DNA of 64,000 nt from Paenibacillus sp. FSL H8-0048 (lineage in GTDB: Bacteria > Bacillota > Bacilli > Paenibacillales > Paenibacillaceae), in NCBI RefSeq assembly GCF_038002825.1, contig NZ_JBBODF010000001.1:3286001-3350000 (forward strand). Reading direction: 5' to 3'. Under the pieces are notes generated by a model. The model ran no database searches, was not told the DNA's origin, and saw nothing but the letters and a program-made list of their open reading frames with translations. A program made the position numbers and the translations under genes. Shown piece by piece: positions 1 to 9,000 of this stretch. Position 1 is the first letter of the stretch; every line of letters begins with the position of its first letter.

Positions 1-672
1 CTGGAAACCGGTGAAGACTTGAACGAGCTTATTGAGATTTCCCTATATTATTCAGGAGAAAGCTTCGCCCGGGCCCTTCGGGACGGCAGGCAGTTCGATA
101 TTATCTTGATGGACATTGAGCTGGGCGGTCTGGACGGCATTGCGGCGGGGCAGCTCCTGAGGGAGGATGACGGCTATGATCCGGTGCAGCTTATCTATAT
201 TTCCAGCCATGAAGAATACCATATGCAGCTGTTTGACCTGCGTCCTTCGGGATTCATGAAGAAGCCGGTAACGCCGGAGAGCTTCAAGCAGAAGCTGGTC
301 CGGGCCATACATAAGACCCTCCGTCTCCGGCAGCAGGGCCGGACGAACTTCCTTGCGGTACAGCTGAAGAACCAGGAACTAAGGATTCCGCACAGGGACA
401 TTCATTATCTGGAGAGCAGCATCCGGCGGATTACACTGGTTACTCAGAACCGGACACTGCAATATTACGGGAAGCTGGTAGTGGAGGAGGAGAAGCTGGC
501 GTCCAGCCATTTCGTAAGAATTCACCAGTCCTATATCGTAAACTTCTATTCAATCCAGGCCATCAGCGCCAAAAAAATCATGCTCACCACCGGCTGTGAG
601 CTGCCGGTCAGCAGCAAATATAGCCCCGCTGTGCGCAGGGCCTATCTGAATTTCAGAGGGGAGCTGGTATGA
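1..672 (+). CDS. LytTR-family response regulator (5' end outside window)
   Basis: The frame is open from base 1, so the true start lies upstream and only the C-terminal ~223 residues are visible. The first part is a receiver domain: ILMDIELGGLDG carries the likely phospho-acceptor Asp, and a Lys follows at the end of the domain in MKKPVTPESF. The second part (from about base 350) is a LytTR DNA-binding domain, with the typical IHYLESS and FVRIHQSYIVN segments. LytTR regulators bind DNA directly and commonly control virulence, bacteriocin or cell-wall genes. The stop codon overlaps the start of the downstream GHKL kinase (ATGA), so the two form an AgrA/AgrC-like pair. No agrB- or agrD-like gene is visible; one could lie upstream of the window. 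Confidence 0.93.
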   Translation: METGEDLNELIEISLYYSGESFARALRDGRQFDIILMDIELGGLDGIAAGQLLREDDGYDPVQLIYISSHEEYHMQLFDLRPSGFMKKPVTPESFKQKLVRAIHKTLRLRQQGRTNFLAVQLKNQELRIPHRDIHYLESSIRRITLVTQNRTLQYYGKLVVEEEKLASSHFVRIHQSYIVNFYSIQAISAKKIMLTTGCELPVSSKYSPAVRRAYLNFRGELV

Positions 673-1985
673 CTTCTGTGCTCCTTGATGAAATTATTTA
701 TCTTGCTGTACTTCCGCTGCTGCCATTCGTACTGCATCTCTTCTTCAGCCGTTTCTTCATCTGCCGTCTTGAATCCCGGCTGCGGCTGATTGCACTGTAT
801 ATGCTGTATATAGGTGTTCACACTCTGTTCCATTACAGTTCCTTGCCCGCTCTGCTGCTGATGGCCGGCAATGTCGGACTGGTATTGGTGTTGTCCTTGT
901 TTTACCGTGGGGCTTTTGCATGGCGGTTGTATGCTGCACTGTTTATCTCTGCTGTAATTGTCCTCAGCGATGGGGCATTTCAATGGATATGGACAGACAA
1001 CGGCTACAGAATCAGCCTGCTGCTCTCGAAGCTGTTGATGCTATTGCTCGTTATCCTGCTGCGCCGGGGAGTAAAAGGCGAGTGCCGGGGCCAGCTGGAC
1101 GGAGGATTGAGGTCCATTGTCTTTCTCTGTCCTTGCCTGAGCATTGTCGTGCTGCTAGAGTTGTCCGGCAGTCCCTTCTTCCGGCTATATCCGCAGTTAT
1201 TCCCTGTCGTTCCCGCCTTGCTGCTCGCTATTAATCTTCTGGTCTTCCTCCTGATTGACCGCATGCTGAGCGCACAGTCTGAACGCAGCCAGCGTATGCT
1301 GCTGGAGCAGCAGAATAGCTATTATGTGAACCAGTATCACCGGAACCGGGAATTCCAGGAGGAGGCCCTCCGGTTCCGCCATGACTTCAACCATATTCTG
1401 CTGGGCCTGCGCTCCAGAATTCTCAGCGGAGAAGAAGCTGCCTCTACAGCCGAGCTGGACGCTCTGCTGGGCTCGGCTGGACAAGCCCAAGCCTACTGCA
1501 ACACGGGCAACCCGGTTATTGACTCCATTCTGGATTACAAACGGCAGGAGGCATCCTCAGCAGAGATTGAGCTCCGGCTGGAGCTGAGCCTTCCGCCCCG
1601 GCTGATGCTGGATACCGCTGTCATCAGCGTTATTCTGGGTAATGCCCTTGACAATGCACGGGAAGCAGTCAGTCTGATCCCCAAGGAACAGGGAACAGAA
1701 CGATACATCGCGGTACATATGCATTATCTGAATGACAGCTTATTCATACGGATTCAGAATCCGTACTACGGGTCTGTCCTCCAAGGCCCAGGCGGCGAGC
1801 TGCTGACGACCAAAAGCGATAAGCGCTCCCACGGGATCGGACTGCGGAATATCCGCCAGACGATGGAGCGGGCCGGCGGGCTGTTTCAGCTTGCTTACAG
1901 CGGCCAGCTGTTTCAGCTGGAGCTGGTGCTTTTTCATATGGAGAGAGATGAACGTGGCAGAGGACAGGTGTCCGAGGGGGAATGA
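669..1985 (+). CDS. GHKL-type sensor histidine kinase (AgrC/LytS-like)
   Basis: A 438-residue membrane kinase. The N-terminal ~200 residues are a run of hydrophobic segments (about six or seven membrane passes). A short coiled-coil linker follows, then the dimerisation/phospho-acceptor segment FRHDFNHILLGL (His about residue 238), where His-Asp-Phe-Asn is characteristic of the AgrC/ComD group. The GHKL ATPase follows: ILGNALDNAREA is the N box and HGIGLRNIRQTM is a glycine-rich box. The start ATG overlaps the stop of the LytTR regulator, so the pair is translationally coupled. It probably senses a peptide or envelope signal; the ligand cannot be inferred. The gene ends 13 bp from the convergent small membrane gene, with no clear terminator between them. 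Confidence 0.92.
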   Translation: MTSVLLDEIIYLAVLPLLPFVLHLFFSRFFICRLESRLRLIALYMLYIGVHTLFHYSSLPALLLMAGNVGLVLVLSLFYRGAFAWRLYAALFISAVIVLSDGAFQWIWTDNGYRISLLLSKLLMLLLVILLRRGVKGECRGQLDGGLRSIVFLCPCLSIVVLLELSGSPFFRLYPQLFPVVPALLLAINLLVFLLIDRMLSAQSERSQRMLLEQQNSYYVNQYHRNREFQEEALRFRHDFNHILLGLRSRILSGEEAASTAELDALLGSAGQAQAYCNTGNPVIDSILDYKRQEASSAEIELRLELSLPPRLMLDTAVISVILGNALDNAREAVSLIPKEQGTERYIAVHMHYLNDSLFIRIQNPYYGSVLQGPGGELLTTKSDKRSHGIGLRNIRQTMERAGGLFQLAYSGQLFQLELVLFHMERDERGRGQVSEGE

Positions 1986-1998
1986 TGAGGAATAGGGC

Positions 1999-2361
1999 CT
2001 ACTTCAGTTTCTTGCGTTCGTTGCGGGGCTTGATCCTATGGTTGTTGTCCCATAACTCCTTGTGCATCAAGCCCGAGAATACAAGCATGACAAGCGTCAG
2101 CACCAGCACATACTCACGCAGAATATCGGATAAGCTGCCGGACAGATTCAGCCCGAGGATGATATTCAGCCTTCCCCACAGCAGATTGAGACACAGGAGC
2201 GCTACCGCACCATAAGTTACCCACACACTGCGGAGATACAAATTATAGGTGCGCATCGGCCCGCGTCCGATGAAATATTTGCTGTAACGGATAACATATG
2301 CGGTAAAAGCGATCAAGGCGATCAGTTCCAGTGTAATCAGTACCAAGTCAATAATGTCCAT
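1999..2361 (-). CDS. Small integral membrane protein, unknown function
   Basis: I chose the ATG at 2361 (120 residues) over the in-frame ATG at 2370 because the AAGGGGAG ribosome site sits about 9 nt upstream of the former and would abut the latter. The protein has about three hydrophobic segments: an N-terminal one (IIDLVLITLELIALIAF), a central one (TYGAVALLCLNLLWG) and one near the C-terminus (YVLVLTLVMLVFSGLM). It ends in a basic tail rich in Arg and Lys. I do not recognise a family. It is the last of three overlapping small genes read in the same direction. Size, topology and cassette layout resemble phage-derived lysis or holin modules, but that is only a resemblance. Confidence 0.6.
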   Translation of the reverse strand: MDIIDLVLITLELIALIAFTAYVIRYSKYFIGRGPMRTYNLYLRSVWVTYGAVALLCLNLLWGRLNIILGLNLSGSLSDILREYVLVLTLVMLVFSGLMHKELWDNNHRIKPRNERKKLK

Positions 2362-2524
2362 GCAGATCATCTCCCCTTCTACCTAAGCCAGTGCGGTGCA
2401 GATCAATAAGCCTCTCTAGATCATTGGATTCATACGCCTCCTGAATTTGGCCCAGGGTCTCAATTTCCCGTTTAACCCGGCTGGGCTTCAGCTCGTGCTT
2501 GCGAAAGATATCGAGGAGCTTCAC
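2348..2524 (-). CDS. Short hypothetical protein (58 aa)
   Basis: The GTG start overlaps the TGA stop of the upstream 84-residue gene, and the 3' end overlaps the start of the downstream membrane gene by 14 bases. This kind of coupling supports a real gene despite its size. The product begins with Val-Lys-Leu-Leu-Asp-Ile-Phe (GTG read as Met), is highly charged, and is predicted helical (ELKPSRVKREIETLGQIQEA). It has no membrane segment. No family is recognised. It would be soluble and lie between two membrane proteins, possibly as a regulatory partner. Confidence 0.5.
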   Translation of the reverse strand: MKLLDIFRKHELKPSRVKREIETLGQIQEAYESNDLERLIDLHRTGLGRRGDDLHGHY

Positions 2525-2775
2525 TTGTTGACGACCTCCTCATCATTAGGTTTTCGCTCTGCGGTTCCTCTCTCAATCAGCAGCTTCACGAGCGTACGGT
2601 TATATTCGCTAAGCTGCTTCTCATTCTCCTCATCGCGTTTCTGATAGTTCTGGATTACTTTCTCTTTATTCGCAATTTGCTTAACACTCCAGATCAAGGC
2701 AATAGATAACAGAACATTCAGCACGACTGAACCGTTGTTATCTACGAAAAGGCCAGTCAATGCACTGAAATCCAT
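2521..2775 (-). CDS. Small membrane protein with one TM and a coiled coil (84 aa)
   Basis: The ATG at 2775 follows a GGGGGG ribosome site by 6 nt. Residues ~15-32 (SVVLNVLLSIALIWSV) form a single membrane segment, followed by a long charged helix (KEKVIQNYQKRDEENEKQ) and an acidic tail. Short N-terminus, one membrane span and a charged coiled coil is the layout of BhlA/UviB-type holin-like proteins, but I see no decisive signature. It is the first gene of a three-gene overlapping cassette. The 150 bp upstream hold no other gene. Confidence 0.6.
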   Translation of the reverse strand: MDFSALTGLFVDNNGSVVLNVLLSIALIWSVKQIANKEKVIQNYQKRDEENEKQLSEYNRTLVKLLIERGTAERKPNDEEVVNK

Positions 2776-2925
2776 CTGTATCCCCCCATTTCCTAATGTA
2801 ATCGGAACGGATTCGCGCCTTTACCCCTGTCCACATTTTCGGCGAAATTCCTTGCCGCCACTCTAACAGAATCACCCTCAAGCTAATCTACTCTAGCAAG
2901 TGCCATTCTGATTGGGTTGAGCAGC

Positions 2926-2964
2926 AAAAAAAAACCGGAGGACCCGTAATCCGGGCCCTCCGGA
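2926..2964 (-). terminator. Intrinsic terminator of the kinase/BTAD-regulator operon
   Basis: Just past the stop of the minus-strand response regulator lies a GC-rich stem (CCGGAGG...CCTCCGG with an inner CCCG/CGGG) followed on the minus strand by nine T residues. This is a textbook Rho-independent terminator. Confidence 0.92.
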
Positions 2965-2981
2965 GAAGGCTGAAACAAAGA

Positions 2982-4142
2982 TTATTTGAGTTCCGAGATC
3001 CGCCGGACCAGGGAATCATACAGGTAGATCAGGTCACCGGAAGGCTTGATGCCAAGCTCGCGGCTCAGCAGCCGTACGTAGTCTGTATAGACGGCATTCA
3101 GACCTTTTTTGTCTCCGGCCAGCTCGTGAACGGCCATCAGCTGGCGGATCACCGATTCATCCAGCGGATTCCGCTTGTTCAGCTTCAGCAGCAGCTTGGA
3201 GGCCGCAGCGGAATCCCGGCTGGCAATGAGCGCTGCGGCCAGCCGTTTGACGAAGGAGGCATATAGTTCCGCATAACGCTCCGTCTCATGGATAGCCCAC
3301 ACATAAGCCTTGTCGCCGAACAGCTCCCCTGTATAGAGCTGCTCGATACGCATAGCCCTCTCTATATCGGGAGGTTCTATGGTGTGCAAGGCGGCTGCCT
3401 CCTGTTCAAATTCCAGATAGTCCATAACCGGCGTCTGAAGCTCAAGAGCATATCCGTCGTTCTCCGAACGGATGGCTTCCCGCAGGCCCAGCGGCTCCAG
3501 AGATTTGCGCAGTTGATAGACGGTAGTGTTAAGATAGCTCTCCGCATTGGCCTTATGCATGCCGCCGAAGATATCCGCAACCAGCCTGGAACGGGGGACG
3601 CGCTTCCCCCGGAGCAGCAGCAGATAGGCAAACAGTTCGGCACATTTACGGGAGGTCCATTTGACCCGGCCTGCCCCGCTGCTCACAGCAACATCCCCTA
3701 GCATCGTGAGCGTTACCCGGCTGGAACCGGCCGGAGCCTGCTGCATCTCTGGCAGAGGGGAGAGCCTTGCCGGAGCAGCCCGCCGCTGAGTAATCACCCG
3801 GTTCACCGTGCGCGCAAGCCGCTCCTGGGAGACCGGCTTGACCAAATAATCCAGCACGGACAAGTCGTAAGCCTCCAGGGCAAATTCCTTATGTGAGGTC
3901 ACGAACACCATTTGCACTGGAGAACCGGCAGCCGCCAGCCTGGCTGCAAAGGCCATGCCGCCCTCTCCCGGCATAGAGAGGTCTACGAAGGCAAGCTCCA
4001 CATCCGGGTGCTGCTCCAGAAAGGCAGCAGCCGACTCCGTATCTGTGAACGTACCCGCAAGCTCGACTTCAGGCAGCTTAAGCAGCATAGTGCTAAGGAT
4101 CAGATGCATCATCCGTTCATCATCGACCAGTATAACCTTCAT
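2982..4142 (-). CDS. Response regulator with winged-helix and BTAD (SARP-like) output domains
   Basis: The start is set at the ATG at 4142, preceded by GGAGGAG, giving 386 residues; a longer open frame upstream is not receiver-like. Residues 1-120 form a receiver domain (ILVDDERMMH; phospho-acceptor Asp54 in FVDLSMPG; Lys in YLVKPVS). Residues ~155-230 are an OmpR/SARP-type winged helix (RVKWTSRKCAELFAYLLL), and ~235-386 are the helical BTAD domain (FEQEAAALH...YTGELFGD). BTAD outputs are typical of AfsR/SARP regulators, where DNA binding is coupled to a TPR-like bundle. It lies 28 bp downstream of its kinase in one operon closed by a strong terminator, and that operon lies just past the giant SLH gene on the same strand. 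Target genes are unknown. Confidence 0.93.
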   Translation of the reverse strand: MKVILVDDERMMHLILSTMLLKLPEVELAGTFTDTESAAAFLEQHPDVELAFVDLSMPGEGGMAFAARLAAAGSPVQMVFVTSHKEFALEAYDLSVLDYLVKPVSQERLARTVNRVITQRRAAPARLSPLPEMQQAPAGSSRVTLTMLGDVAVSSGAGRVKWTSRKCAELFAYLLLLRGKRVPRSRLVADIFGGMHKANAESYLNTTVYQLRKSLEPLGLREAIRSENDGYALELQTPVMDYLEFEQEAAALHTIEPPDIERAMRIEQLYTGELFGDKAYVWAIHETERYAELYASFVKRLAAALIASRDSAAASKLLLKLNKRNPLDESVIRQLMAVHELAGDKKGLNAVYTDYVRLLSRELGIKPSGDLIYLYDSLVRRISELK

Positions 4143-4170
4143 TTGATATCTCCTCCCTCCAGCTGCCCAG

Positions 4171-5946
4171 TTACTCCATCCGTTCTCCTCCGGCCGATCC
4201 CGGCAAGGTGAAGAAGAAGGTGGTTCCATTACCCGGCTTACTCTCAAACCACAGGCTCCCGCCATGGATGCGCACGAATTCACGCGCGAGTGCCAGGCCG
4301 AAGCGGGCATCTCCTGCCTCCTCCCCCAGCGGTGCCTTCAGAATCGGTTCCTCCAGACGCAGCATGTCTGCGGTCGCTTCATCGATACCAATCCCGTTAT
4401 CGCACACAGACAAGATAACCTTGTCCTCTTCAAGAAGGGCCTCAACCACAATAGAGCCGCCTATCCCCGTGAATTTGATAGCGTTAGAGAGCAGATTGCG
4501 CAGGATCAGGTCCAGCATTTCTTTATCCGCCCGGACGGTTAATTCGCTGCCGATGCGCTCCGTCAGGCGGATCTGCTTCATCCCGGCTTTCGTACCCGCC
4601 AGCATCAGGGCCTGCCGGACCACCTGCTGCACACTCCAGGCCTGCGGATGGAACGACACCGTCCCCTTCTGGCTGCGGTACCAGTCCAGCAGATTGTCAA
4701 CAAGCTGGAACGTATTCCGCACCTGCCCTTTGATCTCCCGCACCACCTCCGCGTGCTCATCATCTGCAGCTGTCAGCCCGTCGCCCAGCAGCTCTGTCAG
4801 GCTGACCAGCAGTGCTACCGGATCGCGGATATCGTGGGCCACAATGGTGAACAGCTTGTCCTTGAAGGCATTCAGCTCGGATAGCTGCCGGGCATTCTCG
4901 CGCAGCCGGATCTCGCTCTCCTTCAGCTCGGTAATGTCGCTGAACAAGAGGATTTTGCCGATAGGGGTGCTGCCAGTATCATGAATGAAGGACAGGCTGC
5001 AATTATAGTACAGACGCCTGCCAGCCTGGAGCCGCTCGTAGGCAAACCGTTCGTCCTCATCGCTTAAGCCCCTGAGACGTCCAAGCAGCTCCCCGCTGCC
5101 GGCAAGCACCTCCGTCATATCCGCCGGGTAGCGCCGCCTGCTCCCAAGCTCGGGAAACATCTTCTCTGCGGCACGGTTGTAGCTGACGATCTGATTCTCA
5201 TAGTCGAACAGAAGGACACCGTCCCGAATCGTCTCGAACACCTGGGCCATAGCCAGCGGAGTCAGGCGGAGCAGGTTGAATCTGAGGATACCCCAGGCGT
5301 AGGCGATGCCCGACACTGCAAATCCGAACGGTGTGAGATCTATCCGGGTTCCGGTCCACAGGAACAGATTGAGCAGCATAGGCGCAACCGCACCCAGAAG
5401 CAGCACAGCAATCTGTTTGCGTACAATCGGCAGCGCCCGTACAAACATGGATATGAACAGCGCAATGCCGCCAAGCAGCACCAGATAATTATAAGCAGCA
5501 TGGATGTTATACCACAGTCCCTTGACGGTGTAATACAAGGAGACCGAAGGGTCCGTATTCAGCAGGAAATCCCGGTAGATTAGATGATGCCATTCATTGG
5601 TGAGCTGCAGAATGAAGATGACGGCCGGGATCAGGAACAGCAGAGCGATCAGTCGCTTGCGGAAACGCGCAGCGGCTCCGGTGAATTGAATCGCTTGTAC
5701 CAGCCATAAGGTGGACACAAAAGGAATACCCAGATATTGAATGTGCAGCGCCAGCTTCACCTGGCTTAAGTTCCCGCTAAGCAGCTCAAGACCATAGCCG
5801 AAGGCGTAGAAGGCCGCTGTCAGCATAATTAGAATCATCGTTCTGGCAACAGGCAGATGTCTTTTCTGGTACGACAGGAACGACACAAACAGCATCAGTG
5901 CTGCTGCAGTAAAAAGCATAATCGACATCCAGTGCCTACTTTCCAC
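4171..5946 (-). CDS. Sensor histidine kinase (7TM - PAS - HisKA - HATPase)
   Basis: 591 residues starting from GTG at 5946, with GGGAG 8 nt upstream. The first ~225 residues contain seven hydrophobic segments matching the histidine-kinase 7TM N-terminal domain. A PAS domain follows (MAQVFETIRDGVLLFDYEN..., about 232-340). HisKA carries the phospho-acceptor His371 in IVAHDIRDPVALL. The ATPase has the N box LRNLLSNAIKFTG, G1 CDNGIGID and a second glycine box FGLALAREFVRIHGG. It should phosphorylate the BTAD regulator directly downstream. The 7TM domain implies a small-molecule or envelope signal; the nature is unknown. Confidence 0.93.
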   Translation of the reverse strand: MESRHWMSIMLFTAAALMLFVSFLSYQKRHLPVARTMILIMLTAAFYAFGYGLELLSGNLSQVKLALHIQYLGIPFVSTLWLVQAIQFTGAAARFRKRLIALLFLIPAVIFILQLTNEWHHLIYRDFLLNTDPSVSLYYTVKGLWYNIHAAYNYLVLLGGIALFISMFVRALPIVRKQIAVLLLGAVAPMLLNLFLWTGTRIDLTPFGFAVSGIAYAWGILRFNLLRLTPLAMAQVFETIRDGVLLFDYENQIVSYNRAAEKMFPELGSRRRYPADMTEVLAGSGELLGRLRGLSDEDERFAYERLQAGRRLYYNCSLSFIHDTGSTPIGKILLFSDITELKESEIRLRENARQLSELNAFKDKLFTIVAHDIRDPVALLVSLTELLGDGLTAADDEHAEVVREIKGQVRNTFQLVDNLLDWYRSQKGTVSFHPQAWSVQQVVRQALMLAGTKAGMKQIRLTERIGSELTVRADKEMLDLILRNLLSNAIKFTGIGGSIVVEALLEEDKVILSVCDNGIGIDEATADMLRLEEPILKAPLGEEAGDARFGLALAREFVRIHGGSLWFESKPGNGTTFFFTLPGSAGGERME

Positions 5947-6043
5947 GGCTGCGTCTCCCTTAATAACAAATTCTATTAAGTTAGGATAGCACCTTCCGGG
6001 GCGGGGTGTCCACGCCTTGATTTTTCATGACAGGTTACCGGCA

Positions 6044-6071
6044 AAGGCCGGTCCTTATGCGGACCGGCCTT
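6044..6071 (-). terminator. Terminator-like hairpin after the giant SLH gene
   Basis: A perfect 11-bp inverted repeat (AAGGCCGGTCC / GGACCGGCCTT) with a 6-nt loop lies 18 bp past the stop of the giant gene. The T run is short (TTT), so termination may be partial; read-through into the kinase operon is possible. Confidence 0.7.
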
Positions 6072-6088
6072 CACTGTACCCTCATTTC

Positions 6089-9000
6089 TTACTTGGATAC
6101 TTTGTAGATAATCTTGGATAACGTCATGACCAGCGTATAGTAATTTTTAAAGTCCGAGATATACTTGCCTGCCGCCTTTTCGAACATCTTAAGGACAATC
6201 TTCGCCCCAATGTAATCGCGGTAGACATCCCATACCGCTCCGGCCGAATCCAGCACATTTGCCCCGGATACAATCAGCACCTTCAGTGCATCCTCCGGTT
6301 CAATCACTTCTGTCACCTTCAGCTGATTGGTAACATCGGCGATACTGATCCTTCCATTACGCATGGCAGATACCACCACGATCATGGCGATTTCATTGTT
6401 GTCCAGCAGCCTGCGCTCGATGCTGCTCAGACTGTCATAGAATTCCCGCTGTTTGGCGGTAGATACCTTTTTGAGAATACGGTAGGTCTCCTTGAGCACG
6501 CCGCCCGTGGCCATCTGAATCGCCGTTCCCAGATCCACGAGTGAGATCAGCCCGGAATCCAGCATCCCCTGGGCAATATCATCCATGGTCCAGCCGCCAA
6601 TCCCCACCAGCAATTCCAGCAGCCAGACCGGCTGATAATTGATCGCGATCAGAGCACCCGCTACCTCACTAACCTGTGTAAATCCTCCGTCATACAGGGC
6701 TTTGGCTAAGTAATAGTGGCTCATACTGCCCTTATACTTGTTCAGCAGCTTGGCAATATCAATTGCGGACAGGCCGAGCTGCTGTCTCAGTACTGCAATG
6801 GTATTGTCGGTCTCCACATTCCGGTAGCGGATGTATTCGCTTGGTGTATACCCATTGCGGATCAGCCATTGCAGCTGCTCGTCCACGGACCAGCTTTTGC
6901 CCAGGAAGACCAGGGCCTGCTCTACTGGAAGTCCGAGCTTCCGTAGAATCGCAGCAATGCTGTCCCCGCCTTCTCCAACAACCTCAAGACCTCCCATAAT
7001 CGCTTCGCCACCGTAGCCCTGCTCACGCATGGCAAGGGCAATCTCCGCGATTGGCGCATCAGGCAATCCTGCTCTTACGATCTTAAGCATCTTGTAAGGA
7101 GCCAGACTCCACTTGCGCAAAAACTGAACGATGGCAGCTGGTGTATTCACGCCGAGCTGCACCAGCTGTGTCCCCTGCTCCTCTTCCGTGCCTGCATTCT
7201 GGCGCATTTCGTTGAAATAATTGTAGCGCATCTTCAGAATGCTGGCGTTGTCGTACCCCAGACTCCGCAGTGTATCCACCAGGTAGCCGGACGGCGCCAG
7301 CTCAAGCAGTCCCCGCAGATTCAGTTCGGCAGCGACATCATTGGCACTCGCTCCCCGGTCCTTCATGCGCTTCAGATAGGCATAGAGCGGATCAGCCCCG
7401 AACACTTCGGTTACCGCTGCCCGGACCCGCTCCGCAGGCATCACCGCAGTAGTGATTGCATCCAGTACTCCCAGAGCGTCCAGATTGAACATCACCTTCA
7501 GCGCAAGCACGATATCGGTATCGCTGAAATTCGCCTTCATATAGTTCGCCACTGTACCCGGGCTGCCCATAGAGGTGGCCGGAATCAGCTTCGCGAGGTA
7601 ACCGACATTCGTGCTGCTGTAATACACCGTAGTGACGGCCAACCCAAGCTCTGGACCCTTGACATGCACAGCCAGGAGGGCGGTTGCTTCATCGGCACCC
7701 AGGTTATAAGCATCCTTCAAATACTGGAGGATATCCTGCACCGGTGTACCTTGCTTATAGAGCAGGCTTACAGCAGCTTCTGCACCCGTGATTCCATACA
7801 GATCAAGCACTTGCTGAAGCGTTCCAGAGGATGTGCCCACTGCGAAATACACCTCAGCCACTGTCTTCTGTACTGCATCCGCTGTGTAAATACCCAGTCC
7901 GTTCAGGAGGGCCTTCGTCTCCGCCTCCGTCTTGCCATAGCTCTTCTTCAATAGTTCTGCGATATACGCCATCCGGTAGCCGCTTGTGCTCAAGACCTGC
8001 GCCGCTTGCGGGGCCTCTGTGAAGATGCCCTGTGCTCTGAAGAGCTCCATTACAGCGGGATCATAAGCAGTGCCATATATAGCACTGATGCTGCTCAGAA
8101 CCGCAGAGGTATTGAACGAGCCATCGGCAATCAGCAGTGCTGCGGCTGTAGCTGCGGACTTCCCGTTATACTCCTTAAGCATTCTGACAATATCCTGGAG
8201 CGGGTAGCCCGCAGTCCATAGATAGGCAATGGCCGCTGGCTCCCCTGTAATTCCGGCTTCCTGCAGGATAGATTGAGGTGTTACAGCCGTAGCACCTTCC
8301 TCCGCAGCTGTCCCGTAGACCTGCCGCACCGTCCATTCTATAATGCTGGCGTCTTCCAAGTGGAGCGACAGCAAGGCGTCATAGGTAGCCTGTAGCGTAT
8401 TACCGTAGTAGTTCTTGGATACTTCACTCACATCCTGCAGTGTGTAGCCCAGCGAACGAAGATATGGCGCTGCATCCTGGATGGAAGCAATTCCGCTGCG
8501 GTTCAGCAGCTCCTCTACACTCTCATTTACCGGCTTGCCATAGAATTCCGCCACAGCAGTCAGAATGTCTGCCGCCGGATATTTCCCGGATTGCAGCAGG
8601 CTGTAAGTCGTCTCTCCGGCGCTGAGCTTGTAGTGCGTCTTGCCTGCAAGCACCAGGTCGGCGAGTGCAAATCCGGCGCTTATCAGCTCCGGCACAGCAT
8701 CAGCGAACACGGTGATCCCCAGCGCATTCAGCGTATCGAGCCGGGTCTGCGTCAGATTCTGTCCGTATACATAGGACACCGCACTCTGGATGTCCTCATC
8801 ACTATAAGTGCCCTCGACAGTCAGAGCGGCGGCAGTCTCACCGGCCGTTAACCGGTAATGCTCCTTGCCCACCCGGACGATCCCGTTCAGATCAAACTTC
8901 ATGTTACGCAGGAAGGTTACGGCAGATTCCAGGGTGACCAGCCCGCTGGCTGCCAGTGAATCCACGATACTCTCACGCTGCGAGGTCCGGTAGATATCCG

